Shown in pieces: positions 1 to 8,347 of a stretch of 64,000 nt of DNA. Where the stretch lies: positions 87,611 through 151,610 of the forward strand of contig NZ_JAUNLS010000001.1 in the NCBI RefSeq assembly GCF_030532325.1, in the 5' to 3' direction. Numbering within the stretch: the stretch's first letter is position 1; every line of letters begins with the position of its first letter. A program made the translations under genes and the position numbers. The notes beneath the pieces are model-generated. The model made no database searches. It had not been told where the DNA came from and was given only the letters and a program-made list of their open reading frames with translations. This stretch comes from Corynebacterium sp. GTDB lineage: Bacteria > Actinomycetota > Actinomycetes > Mycobacteriales > Mycobacteriaceae.

Positions 1-647
1 AGCCCGGGAACGTCGGCCATAGTGAAGGACTCGTGGCCCATGTCCACCACGCCGAGGTTGGGCTGCAGGGTGGTAAAGGGGTAATCGCCGATCTTCGGCT
101 TGGCGGCGGAGAGCACGGAGATGAGAGAGGACTTGCCCGCGGAGGGGAAGCCCACCAGGCCCACATCCGCCATGGATTTGAGCTCGAGGATGAGGTCGCG
201 GGCCTGCCCCGGCTCGCCCTGCAGGGCAAAGCCCGGCGCCTTGCGCGCGGCGGAGACCAACGCGGCGTTGCCTAGGCCGCCGAAGCCGCCCTCGGCCGCC
301 ACGAAGCGGGTGCCGGGGATGGTGAGATCCGCCAGCTGCTCCCCGTCCTCGGAGTAGATCACCGTGCCGGCCGGCACCTCGAGGATGAGGTCCTTGCCGC
401 GGGCGCCGTTGCGCCAATCGCCGGCCCCGTTGCCGCCGCGCTCGGACTTAATGTGTGGGCGGTAGTGGAAGTCCATGAGGGTGTGGATCTGCGGGGAGAC
501 CTCCAGGAGGATGTCACCGCCGTGGCCGCCGTTGCCGCCATCGGGCCCGCCGAGTGGCTTGAACTTCTCGCGGTGCACGGAGGCACACCCGTGCCCGCCG
601 TCACCGGCCTGCAGGTGCAGGACCACGCGGTCAATAAATCGTGCCAT
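1..647 (-). CDS. obg: GTPase Obg/CgtA (N-terminal part; gene runs off left edge)
   Basis: Ribosome-assembly GTPase of the Obg family; the first 215 residues are visible and the C-terminus lies outside the window. The start [20 protein letters not shown] opens the glycine-rich Obg fold (about residues 2-158), followed by the G domain with the P-loop GFPSAGKSS and, at the edge, the DVPG G3 motif. The ATG is preceded on the minus strand by a GGAAG-type Shine-Dalgarno. It lies downstream of rplU-rpmA, an order usual in bacteria (rplU-rpmA-obg), but here an M20 peptidase gene sits between them. Family assignment is firm. Confidence 0.96.
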   Translation of the reverse strand, partial: MARFIDRVVLHLQAGDGGHGCASVHREKFKPLGGPDGGNGGHGGDILLEVSPQIHTLMDFHYRPHIKSERGGNGAGDWRNGARGKDLILEVPAGTVIYSEDGEQLADLTIPGTRFVAAEGGFGGLGNAALVSAARKAPGFALQGEPGQARDLILELKSMADVGLVGFPSAGKSSLISVLSAAKPKIGDYPFTTLQPNLGVVDMGHESFTMADVPG

Positions 648-694
648 GGACACTTCCCTCCGTAATTTCTACTTCTCCTCCCGCAGTCTAGTGC

Positions 695-2005
695 CTATTC
701 GCGCTTGCCTGATAACCCTGCGAGGTGAGTAAGCGCGACGGCAACGTGGAGGCGCACGCCGGTCTCGAGGGCGTCGTCGTCCGCGTAGAACTTGGGCGAG
801 TGGTTAGGCACCACTCCGCGCCCGCCTTCCTCGGGGACGAGCTGGCCTTCCTCAGTGAGCACGGCGTCCTGCACGCCCAGCAGGGCGTAGACGCCGCCGT
901 AGCGGTTGATGAACTCGGAGACGTCGTCATAGCCCATGAGCGCGGGCACTTCACCCACGCGTTCCTTTGCCCCGGCCGCGGCCTCGAAGGCAGGGAGCAT
1001 CGCCTCGATATCCTCGGGGCTATTCACCACGGCGGGGACGTACTGATCAAACTCTGCCTCCGCCGTGCAGCCATAGGCCTGCGCGATGTGGGTGGCGGTG
1101 CGGGCGATCTTTTCGTTGACCTCCTCCATCATCCCGTCCTTGAGGCAGCGCACCGTGCCCCACAGCGTGACGGCACCGCCCACGATGTTGAAACGGCCCT
1201 GGTCCTCCACATGGCCAAGGGAGATGGTAAACGCGTCCTGGGAGTTGAACTGGCGGTAGATCTGTCCCATGGCCGAGATAACGTCCGCGGCCGCGGGAAG
1301 GGGGTCGATACCCTCCCAGGGCATGGAGCCGTGCACCTGCTCGCCGTGGATGGTGATCTTCACCCGCTCGGAGGAGGCGTGCTGGACGCCTGTCCGGTAG
1401 CTCACGCTGCCCTTGGGCAGCGGCATGACGTGCATGCCAAAACTGGTCTGCGGCTGCGGATCCAGCTGATCAAACACGGCGTCTTCCAGCATGAGCTTGG
1501 CGCCGCCTTCCTCACCCACCGGCGCGCCCTCCTCTGCGGGCTGGAAGGCAAAGTAGACGGTGCCGGCAAAGTCCTCGCGCCGCTGTGCCAGGACCCTCGC
1601 CGCCCCCAGCAGCATCGCCGTGTGGCAATCGTGACCGCAGGCGTGCGCGATGGGGAAAGGACCGCCGGGGTACTCGGTATCGACCTCTTGGGAAGCGAAG
1701 TCCAGACCGCTGTCTTCCTTGACCGGCAGGGCGTCGATATCGGCGCGCAGCAGGATCGCCTTCTCTGACTCCCCCGCTGCCTGCCCCTTCAGTGCGGCCA
1801 GCACACCGTGGCCGCCGAGGCCTGTGCGGATATCCGCGGAATCGAAGCCGAACTCGCGCAGACGCTGAACGATGAAATCCGCAGTCTTGGTTTCCCGGTT
1901 AGAAAGCTCCGGGTACTGGTGCAGGTGATGGCGCCACTCGATGACCTCCGGATGGATCTGGGAGATGCGTTCAAAAAGTTCTTCCACGGCTTTGCGTGTA
2001 GCCAC
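695..2005 (-). CDS. M20D-family amidohydrolase (N-acyl amino acid / hippurate hydrolase type)
   Basis: Predicted zinc-dependent amidohydrolase of 436 aa cleaving N-acyl amino acids or similar amides in the cytosol. Visible metal-site motifs are ADIDALPV, the HACGHDCHT signature, the general-base pair in QPAEEG, and a late NHSPKF histidine; an M20 dimerisation domain interrupts the catalytic halves. I chose the GTG at 2005 because AGGAAGG precedes it at normal spacing; a longer ATG frame to 2113 would read through the rpmA terminator hairpin. Relatives include hippurate hydrolases and the corynebacterial acyl-glutamine aminoacylase AgaA, but the substrate cannot be read from sequence. Confidence 0.88.
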   Translation of the reverse strand: MATRKAVEELFERISQIHPEVIEWRHHLHQYPELSNRETKTADFIVQRLREFGFDSADIRTGLGGHGVLAALKGQAAGESEKAILLRADIDALPVKEDSGLDFASQEVDTEYPGGPFPIAHACGHDCHTAMLLGAARVLAQRREDFAGTVYFAFQPAEEGAPVGEEGGAKLMLEDAVFDQLDPQPQTSFGMHVMPLPKGSVSYRTGVQHASSERVKITIHGEQVHGSMPWEGIDPLPAAADVISAMGQIYRQFNSQDAFTISLGHVEDQGRFNIVGGAVTLWGTVRCLKDGMMEEVNEKIARTATHIAQAYGCTAEAEFDQYVPAVVNSPEDIEAMLPAFEAAAGAKERVGEVPALMGYDDVSEFINRYGGVYALLGVQDAVLTEEGQLVPEEGGRGVVPNHSPKFYADDDALETGVRLHVAVALTHLAGLSGKRE

Positions 2006-2078
2006 GGGCGTTCCTTCCTGTTGGGGGTTCAAACAACCCCAGGCTACGTCCGCGATGCGCCCCGGCGAAAGGAGGCGA

Positions 2079-2113
2079 GAAAAATGCCCTCCCTCAGTGA
2101 AGAGGAAGGGCAT
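2079..2113 (-). terminator. Rho-independent terminator of rplU-rpmA
   Basis: Arms 2084-2095 and 2102-2113 form a 12-bp stem with one mismatch and a short loop, followed on the minus strand by TTTTC. It lies just past the rpmA stop. Confidence 0.8.
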
Positions 2114-2134
2114 CGAGTTCCTTAAGGGGCGCGC

Positions 2135-2413
2135 TTAGGCAGTAGCCTCAGCAGCGGCCTCCTCAGCCGGAACGATGTTCACGATGCGGCGGTTGCGCTT
2201 GATAGCGAACTCAACAGCGCCGGCCTCGAGGGCGAACAGGGTATCGTCGCCGCCGCGACCAACGTTCTCACCGGGGTGGAACTTGGTGCCGCGCTGACGC
2301 ACGATGATCTCGCCGGCCTTAACCTGCTGACCACCGAAGCGCTTGACGCCGAGACGCTTGGACTCGGAATCGCGACCGTTGCTGGAGCTGGAAGCACCCT
2401 TCTTGTGTGCCAT
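2135..2413 (-). CDS. rpmA: 50S ribosomal protein L27
   Basis: Ribosomal large-subunit protein near the peptidyl-transferase centre, 92 aa. The start [20 protein letters not shown] and the core [10 protein letters not shown] and [10 protein letters not shown] are diagnostic. The last residues are an Ala/Glu-rich tail ([11 protein letters not shown]). ATG with a clear AAGGAGGG ribosome site; 40 bp downstream of rplU in the same operon. No N-terminal leader of the Firmicute type is present. Confidence 0.98.
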   Translation of the reverse strand: MAHKKGASSSSNGRDSESKRLGVKRFGGQQVKAGEIIVRQRGTKFHPGENVGRGGDDTLFALEAGAVEFAIKRNRRIVNIVPAEEAAAEATA

Positions 2414-2453
2414 GTGGTTTCCCTCCTTTAAGGGTGTGAGAGCCGGTTAAGGC

Positions 2454-2759
2454 TTACTTGATACCGGTGATCTTCAGGGTGGTCACGGGCTGACGGTGGC
2501 CCTGACGCACCTTGTAACCGGTCTTGTTCTTGTACTTAAGAATGTCGATCTTCGGGCCCTTGCCCTGCTCGACGATTTCTGCGGAGACGGAAACCTTCTC
2601 GAGGTCAGCAGCCTTCGACTTCACGGTTGCGCCATCGACGAGCAGAACCGGGGTGAGAGCCACGGATGCACCCGGCTCACCCTCGATCTTCTCGACCTTG
2701 ACGAGGTCACCTTCAGCAACCTTGTACTGCTTTCCGCCGGTCTTGACGATCGCGTACAT
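2454..2759 (-). CDS. rplU: 50S ribosomal protein L21
   Basis: Large-subunit ribosomal protein, 101 aa, the usual length. [14 protein letters not shown] at the start and the [14 protein letters not shown] segment near the end are the family signature. First gene of the rplU-rpmA operon; the ATG follows an AAGGGG ribosome site. A hairpin lies in its leader (2788-2816). Confidence 0.98.
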   Translation of the reverse strand: MYAIVKTGGKQYKVAEGDLVKVEKIEGEPGASVALTPVLLVDGATVKSKAADLEKVSVSAEIVEQGKGPKIDILKYKNKTGYKVRQGHRQPVTTLKITGIK

Positions 2760-2787
2760 AGAGGGTTACCCCTTATCTAAACTCGGC

Positions 2788-2816
2788 TCAGAAGCAGCAG
2801 GGTGCGCCACTTCTGA
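2788..2816 (-). promoter_or_regulatory. Leader hairpin upstream of rplU
   Basis: TCAGAAG (2788-2794) and CTTCTGA (2810-2816) form a perfect 7-bp stem with a 15-nt loop, 29 nt before the rplU start. Autoregulatory L21 leaders are known in other phyla; a role here is inference. Confidence 0.35.
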
Positions 2817-2940
2817 ATGGACAATTACTTTTGCGTTTAGACCTGCAGCGGACGCGGCAAGACACACCGCTTGAAGCAGTGGGCGCGCAGTCCAGCGCAA
2901 TCGCGGTCTAAACAGCGACTGTCAAAGAGTACCCCGCGGA

Positions 2941-2973
2941 GGGTGGAAAATACAAACTGCCTCTTTTCCACCC
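2941..2973 (-). terminator. Inverted repeat after rne, candidate terminator
   Basis: GGGTGGAAAA (2941-2950) and TTTTCCACCC (2964-2973) are perfect 10-bp arms around a 13-nt loop, 15 nt past the rne stop. There is no T-tract on the minus strand, so termination may be factor-assisted. Confidence 0.5.
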
Positions 2974-2987
2974 GCGTGGCGCACCCC

Positions 2988-5900
2988 CTAGGAGAAGCGA
3001 CGGCGTGCTACGCGACGCCGCCCGCGGCCACTGCCCTGGCTACCGCCCTGCTCCTTGGGCTGCTCCTTCTTAGAAGCTTCTTCCTGGGGTTGCGCAGCCG
3101 CACGTGCCCCACTGGCACGCACCGCCCGGCGACGTCCACGGCCGCGCCCAGCCACAGGGTTCTTCTGCTCCTCGGGCGCTGCCTCTTGCTCTGGCACGTG
3201 CTGGCGAGCATCCCCGCGGCGGGCGTCACTGCGGCGAGTCGCGCGGCGGCGTCCCCTGCCCGCGCGGCGCGTGGGCTCGCTGGCAGGCTCGGGGCGGGCC
3301 TCGTCACTCGGCGCGGACTGTTGCTCACTACCGAAGTCCTCCGGACGTGGCGCGACATCGGAGCGGGAGTTTCCACGGGTGCGGCGCTTGCGGCGCGGGG
3401 AGGCCTCGAACTCGGCCAGGGCCTCCTCGTAGGTCTGCTTCTGCTGCTCGGCAGCGGTCTGCTTCTGCTGCTCCTTCTGCTGGGGACGGGTGCGGCGGGT
3501 AGAGCGGCGGCGGCCACGGCCCCGCTCGCGATGGCTTTCCTCGCGGGTGGAGGCGTCGACTTCGCTATCCGGGACGTGGGAGCGGAACTCGGCTACCTCG
3601 TCAAGCTCCGCAGCGTTATCCGCGGCCTGATAGCCAATGTTGGCGATGTCCTCCACATCCGCAGCCTCGCTCACCCGGGTGGCGCGGCGGCGGCCACGGC
3701 CACGGCCGTGCTGAGGCTCATCATTCTCCACGACGACGCTGGCCACCAGCTCCTCGATGGAGGACTTCTCCTGCTTCTCAGGCTGCTCCTCATCGTGGTG
3801 CATGGCCAACGCGGCGGGATGCTGCTGCGGATCCTGCTGCGGCTTGCGGCGCTGTTCCTTGCGGGAGCGGCGGCCCTTCTGCTCAGAGTTTTTGTGCTCC
3901 GTGTGCTTGTGCTCGTGCTCCTGGTTCTCATCCACCGGGTACTCATGGATGATAATGCCGCGGCCGTGGCAGGCCTCGCACTCGGTGGAGAAGGTCTCGA
4001 TGAGCCCGGTGCCCAAGCGCTTGCGGGTCATCTGCACCAGGCCCAGGGAAGTCACCTCGGAGACCTGGTGGCGGGTGCGGTCGCGGCCCAGCGCCTCCTT
4101 GAGGCGGCGCAGCACCAGCTCCTGGTTTTCCGGCAGCACCATGTCGATGAAGTCGACGACAATCATACCGCCCAGATCCCGCAGGCGCATCTGGCGCACG
4201 ATCTCCTCGGCGGCCTCCAGGTTGTTGCGGGTCACGGTCTCCTCCAGGTTGCCGCCAGAGCCGGTGAACTTGCCGGTGTTGACGTCGATGACCGTCATGG
4301 CCTCGGTGCGGTCAATGACCAGCGTGCCGCCGGAGGGCAGCCACACCTTGCGGCTGAGTGCCTTGTGCAGCTGCTCGTCAATGCGGTAGGCCTCGAAGGC
4401 ATCGCCCCCGCCGTGTTCGGAGGCCTCGTACCTCTCCACGCGGTCCGCCAAATCATGCGCCATGGAATCCACGTAGGCCTTGACGGTGTTGTAGGAACGC
4501 TTGCCGTCCACCACCAGCCTGGTGAAGTCCTCGTTGAAGAGATCGCGCACCACCTTGACCAGGAGGTCCGGCTCCTCGTAGAGGGTCACCGGCTTAGCAC
4601 CCTTGGAGGCCTTTTCCTTCTCCGCGCGGGTGGTGATGTCCTCCCACAGGTTGTGGAGGCGGTTGACGTCGCCAGCGATGGCTTCCTCGGAGACGTTTTC
4701 TGCTGCGGTGCGGATGATCGCGCCGCCGTCGCCAGGCACCACGCGCTCCAGAATGCCCTTGAGGCGCTTGCGCTCCGGCACGGGCAGCTTGCGGGAAATA
4801 CCCGCGCTGCGGCCACCGGGTACGTAGACCAGGTAGCGCCCCGCCAGGGAGATCTGGGTGGTCAGGCGCGCACCCTTGTGGCCGATGGGATCCTTGGCCA
4901 CCTGCACGAGGATCTGGTCCCCGGACTTCAGGGCGTTTTCAATCTTGCGCCCGCGCCCGCCCAGGCCCAGCGCATGCCAATTCACCTCGCCGGCGTAGAG
5001 CACGCCGTTGCGTCCCTGTCCGATGTCAATGAAGGCCGCCTCCATGGACGGCAGCACGTTTTGCACGCGGCCCAGGTAGATGTTGCCGATGAGCGAGGGG
5101 TGCGCCTCCGTGGTCACGAAGTGCTCGACCAGCAGGTCGTCCTCCAGCACGCCCACCTGGGTGATGATGCCGGCGCCGTCGGTGCGCTGCTTATCGCGCA
5201 CCACCATCGTGCGTTCCACGGACTCGCGCCGCGCCAGAAACTCCGCCTGGGAGACAAGGTGCTGGCGCACACGGCCCTTCTCACGCAGCTCTGCTCGGCG
5301 ACGCCGCTGCGCCTCAATACGGGTGGAGCCCTTAATGGCCCTGGGCTCGTCGATGATCTCGACTTCCTGCTCCTGCTGCGTGCCGCGTCCGCGGGAGGTT
5401 CCGCGGCTGCCGCGCCGGCGCCCGCCCTTCGACTCCGACGCCGTGGCCTTGGATCCGGCATGAGAGCCATCCGTGCTCTCAGCCTCTGCCTCGGCTTCAG
5501 CTTCAGTATCAGCATCGGAGTAAGGCTGCGTGGGCTTGGCGGGGGCGGTGGCGGTGGGCGCCAGGAAGATCGGCGCGTACTCGGAGACCTCCGAGGCTTC
5601 CTCCGGCATCGGGGTCACCGGCGGCGTGGACTCCTCCCCTTCTGCGAACTCGGTGTCCTTGAATACCTCCGAGAGCTCGTCTGCTTCCACCGGCTGGGCC
5701 TTAGCCAGCTCCAGCTCCACCTTGTCCTCGATCTGCGAGATCTCATTGATGACGTTCTTGCGCACGCGCTCGCGCAGCTTGGGATCCTCCGCGGGGTCCT
5801 GCTCTGTGTTCTGCTCTTCTGGCTGCTCCCCTGGCTGCTGCTCTGACTTGGCAGGTGCGGCGAGGGAGTCGAGCACGGCGGCGATCTCCTCCGGGGTCAT

Positions 5901-6176
5901 GCCGGACTGGCTGACCTTCTTCATCCCCAGCTCAGCACACGCGGCTACCAGCTCCTTGGAGGCGATGCCCAGCTCCTTGGCCAGGACGTGCACGCGCATC
6001 TTGGCCGGCAGACTCGCGCGGTCAATCTCGGCCGCGCGCTGGGCTAGTTCCTGCCCGGCTAGCTCCTGCCCGGAATCTGCGGGCTTATCCGTCTTCTTGT
6101 CTGTCTTCTTGGTGGCAGCTTTCTTTGCTGCAGTCTTCTTGGTTGCCACTTTCCTGGCCACTCCTGACGTACTCAT
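2988..6176 (-). CDS. rne: Ribonuclease E/G family endoribonuclease
   Basis: Major mRNA-decay and rRNA-processing endonuclease, 1062 aa. The N-terminal 310 residues are low-complexity Lys/Ala then acidic, and include an IF2_N-like helical unit at about 57-106 (KMRVHVLAKELG...). The S1/RNase E core follows, with DIGQGRNGVLYAGEV, the catalytic DVNTGKFTG and VVDFIDM aspartates, and the CEACHGRG zinc-link. The last 250 residues are Glu/Gln/Arg-rich with five RGRGRRR-type boxes, an RNA-binding tail. I chose the ATG at 6176 (MSTSGVARKV); no strong ribosome site supports it over nearby codons, so the exact start is uncertain. Confidence 0.95.
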   Translation of the reverse strand: MSTSGVARKVATKKTAAKKAATKKTDKKTDKPADSGQELAGQELAQRAAEIDRASLPAKMRVHVLAKELGIASKELVAACAELGMKKVSQSGMTPEEIAAVLDSLAAPAKSEQQPGEQPEEQNTEQDPAEDPKLRERVRKNVINEISQIEDKVELELAKAQPVEADELSEVFKDTEFAEGEESTPPVTPMPEEASEVSEYAPIFLAPTATAPAKPTQPYSDADTEAEAEAEAESTDGSHAGSKATASESKGGRRRGSRGTSRGRGTQQEQEVEIIDEPRAIKGSTRIEAQRRRRAELREKGRVRQHLVSQAEFLARRESVERTMVVRDKQRTDGAGIITQVGVLEDDLLVEHFVTTEAHPSLIGNIYLGRVQNVLPSMEAAFIDIGQGRNGVLYAGEVNWHALGLGGRGRKIENALKSGDQILVQVAKDPIGHKGARLTTQISLAGRYLVYVPGGRSAGISRKLPVPERKRLKGILERVVPGDGGAIIRTAAENVSEEAIAGDVNRLHNLWEDITTRAEKEKASKGAKPVTLYEEPDLLVKVVRDLFNEDFTRLVVDGKRSYNTVKAYVDSMAHDLADRVERYEASEHGGGDAFEAYRIDEQLHKALSRKVWLPSGGTLVIDRTEAMTVIDVNTGKFTGSGGNLEETVTRNNLEAAEEIVRQMRLRDLGGMIVVDFIDMVLPENQELVLRRLKEALGRDRTRHQVSEVTSLGLVQMTRKRLGTGLIETFSTECEACHGRGIIIHEYPVDENQEHEHKHTEHKNSEQKGRRSRKEQRRKPQQDPQQHPAALAMHHDEEQPEKQEKSSIEELVASVVVENDEPQHGRGRGRRRATRVSEAADVEDIANIGYQAADNAAELDEVAEFRSHVPDSEVDASTREESHRERGRGRRRSTRRTRPQQKEQQKQTAAEQQKQTYEEALAEFEASPRRKRRTRGNSRSDVAPRPEDFGSEQQSAPSDEARPEPASEPTRRAGRGRRRATRRSDARRGDARQHVPEQEAAPEEQKNPVAGRGRGRRRAVRASGARAAAQPQEEASKKEQPKEQGGSQGSGRGRRRVARRRFS

Positions 6177-6402
6177 GCGGCCCACTGCCCCGGGCGCAGG
6201 CACCGCTTGCTGCGCTGCCGCCGCCACACGGGGAAGAACCGTTGGTGAAATGTAATCGCTATGAAATTGTTGTGGCGGCCGTGCCCTGTGCACGGGCCGC
6301 TGACAATTGGCGTCCAGCGCGCCAAACCGTGATGACACGCTTCCCCTATTCTGGCACAAAAGTTACCCCTCATGCGTGTGCGGCGTTGTTAGCCTGATCA
6401 AC

Positions 6403-7212
6403 ATGAACGAACCCGAACCCAACCAATCACGCCCGCTTGACCGCACCCCACACACCCCACCCCCAGTTCCCCACACCGTGGATGAGGTTCGCGCCCGCAA
6501 CGAGCCGGCGCTGCGGGATCTGGCCATGATTGGCGTCCCGGCGGGCATTGCCATCGGCCTCAGCCAGGTGGAGTTCGGGCTGCAAGTCCCGCTCATTGCC
6601 GCCTGCTGGGTCTTCATCGTCTTCGGCGTGCTGGGCCTTATCCGCCGCTGGCCCACCTCCATTCAGGCCGAGCGCAGCGAGGTGCGCTCCGGCGACTACG
6701 CCGCCGTGGCCTACTGGGCGCCGTTTCTGCCCATCGTGGTGCCCATCGCCGGCGGCGCGCTGAGCAGCCTGGGTCTCACGGAAGATCTCACCTTTAACCC
6801 GATACTCGTGGCCGTGGGCTACGGCCTGTGGTCAGCCCCGGCCATCGTGCTGGGCGGGTGGGCGCTGTTTAATAGCAGCTATCGCATCGGGCGCCGCCGC
6901 ATCAAGCAGATCAACGCCGACCCCAGCCTGGACGGGGTCACCGCGGAATCCATCGAGGCCACAATCGCACACCGCCCCATTGTCAGCGCACTCGTCGCAG
7001 CCGGCGCAGTGGACGGCAACACGGTGATTCTCAAGAGGCTGCGCAAGCTGGTGCGCTACGACGACGGCCTCAAAGAGGATCTCAGGGAGCTGGAGAAGGT
7101 GGGCGTGGTCAAGCTCATCGGCACTCGCATCGGCAGCAACGCCGAGCGCACGTGGCAGGTCACCCTCACCAAGGAAGGCGTGCGCTGCATGCGGGAGGCG
7201 GCGAAACGCTAG
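6403..7212 (+). CDS. Membrane protein with C-terminal winged-helix-like domain, unknown function
   Basis: A 269-aa protein I cannot name. A proline-rich N-terminus is followed by about four hydrophobic segments (residues ~43-62, 63-78, 99-130 and 135-160), then a soluble C-terminal domain (~185-269) with a helix-turn-helix-like pattern (VILKRLRKLVRYDDGLKEDL, then LEKVGVVKL and a basic wing), resembling MarR/winged-helix folds. The ATG is 7 nt after TAGCCT (6390-6395), a leaderless arrangement. It is divergent from rne. It could be a membrane-tethered regulator, which is inference only. Confidence 0.75.
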   Translation: MNEPEPNQSRPLDRTPHTPPPVPHTVDEVRARNEPALRDLAMIGVPAGIAIGLSQVEFGLQVPLIAACWVFIVFGVLGLIRRWPTSIQAERSEVRSGDYAAVAYWAPFLPIVVPIAGGALSSLGLTEDLTFNPILVAVGYGLWSAPAIVLGGWALFNSSYRIGRRRIKQINADPSLDGVTAESIEATIAHRPIVSALVAAGAVDGNTVILKRLRKLVRYDDGLKEDLRELEKVGVVKLIGTRIGSNAERTWQVTLTKEGVRCMREAAKR

Positions 7213-7264
7213 GCATTTCAGGCAGCGGTGGTACCAAGCAGAGACGGTACAAATTGACGGGGAA

Positions 7265-7286
7265 GCCCGAAAAACCGGGCGGTTTT
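7265..7286 (+). terminator. Terminator after the winged-helix membrane gene
   Basis: GCCCG (7265-7269) pairs with CGGGC (7276-7280), followed by GGTTTTC on the plus strand, 53 nt past the stop. The stem is short. Confidence 0.5.
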
Positions 7287-7339
7287 CGAGCCTTAGCCGT
7301 CAAAACGGTCGCGGGATCCGGTGCGTGGGAGGGACAAAA

Positions 7340-7387
7340 CAGAAAGAACCCCGCCACACGTGAGCTGGGAGTGCTCGGTGGCGGGGT
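7340..7387 (-). terminator. Terminator of ndk
   Basis: Perfect 10-bp arms ACCCCGCCAC (7348-7357) and GTGGCGGGGT (7378-7387), followed on the minus strand by TCTTTCTGTTTT. Confidence 0.85.
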
Positions 7388-7412
7388 GTGAAGATTAAGC
7401 AGCGCTACGGCT

Positions 7413-7823
7413 TTAGAGGTTCGGGAACCAGATGGAGATCTCGCGCTCGGCGGACTCCGGGGAGTCGGAGCCGTGGACAACGTTCTCGCCCACGGTCAGG
7501 GCGAAGTCACCGCGGATGGTGCCCGGGGTGGCCTTGGAGACCGGGTCGGTGCCGCCGGCCAGCTGGCGCCACGCCTCGATGGCGCGCTCGCCCTCAACGA
7601 TGCCAGCAACCAGCGGAGCGGAGGTGATGAACTCGACGAGCTCGCCGAAGAAGGGCTTGTCCTCGTGCTCTGCGTAGTGCTTCTTTGCGGTCTCCTCGTC
7701 TGCCACACGCAGATCCATGGCAACCAGCTTCAGGCCCTTGCGCTCAATGCGGGAGATGATCTCGCCCACGTGGCCGTTCTTAACGCCGTCCGGCTTGATG
7801 AGAATGAGTGTACGTTCAGTCAT
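7413..7823 (-). CDS. ndk: Nucleoside-diphosphate kinase
   Basis: Transfers the gamma-phosphate of ATP to NDPs through a phosphohistidine; cytosolic, 136 aa, the standard length. The start [17 protein letters not shown] and the active-site [16 protein letters not shown] (phospho-histidine in VVHGSDS) are diagnostic. It follows the folC-DUF4233 pair on the same strand with a 74-bp gap, and ends at a strong terminator. Confidence 0.97.
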   Translation of the reverse strand: MTERTLILIKPDGVKNGHVGEIISRIERKGLKLVAMDLRVADEETAKKHYAEHEDKPFFGELVEFITSAPLVAGIVEGERAIEAWRQLAGGTDPVSKATPGTIRGDFALTVGENVVHGSDSPESAEREISIWFPNL

Positions 7824-7897
7824 GGTTTCCTACTCTACCGAAGCCGTGCGGCGCTGGCAGTACTTGGTCGGCCCAAGTTTTCCCGCGCCGGTCTTCC

Positions 7898-8347
7898 TTA
7901 CGTGGAGTTGAGATGCTGGGTGGTCAGATACCCGCGCTCCATGCGCGCCACGAGCAGCGAGCGCATGTAGGCCGCCAGCAGCCACAGCAGCAGGAAGATG
8001 ATGAACACAGTGGCAATGGACCAGTGAATCATGAATCCCAGGACCACGCCGATGACGTGCAGCACTATCATCGCCTGCACAATCCACGCCTTGCCCATGA
8101 CCGCGAAGGAGGCCAGCAGCAGCACCATCGTGGCGATGACCACGCCGTAGTTGAAGGGGGTCCACAGGGTGCCGTCGTACAGCTTGTACAACAGCGGAAG
8201 GGTCAGCACTAGGGTGATGAGCTCCATCGTCAGGGAGCTGCCCACCACCATGCCGCCAAACTGCTTGAGCGGATCCTTCACCGGGGCCTGGCCCATGCCC
8301 AGCGGGCCAATCTCCTCCTCGGGGACGGGCTTGTGGGAAGAACTCAT
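7898..8347 (-). CDS. DUF4233 integral membrane protein
   Basis: A 149-aa protein with four hydrophobic helices (about residues 34-56, 64-84, 88-108 and 112-130) after an acidic soluble N-terminus, and a basic C-terminus. Its ATG overlaps the folC stop by 4 nt (ATGA), so it is translationally coupled to folC. A small membrane protein of this family follows folC in many actinobacteria. Function unknown. Confidence 0.85.
   Translation of the reverse strand: MSSSHKPVPEEEIGPLGMGQAPVKDPLKQFGGMVVGSSLTMELITLVLTLPLLYKLYDGTLWTPFNYGVVIATMVLLLASFAVMGKAWIVQAMIVLHVIGVVLGFMIHWSIATVFIIFLLLWLLAAYMRSLLVARMERGYLTTQHLNST

Noticed and set aside
2871-5846. 991-aa open frame on the plus strand
   Set aside because: It lies opposite rne; its Leu/Arg-rich translation is the usual antisense artefact of high-GC coding sequence, with no ribosome site or family match.
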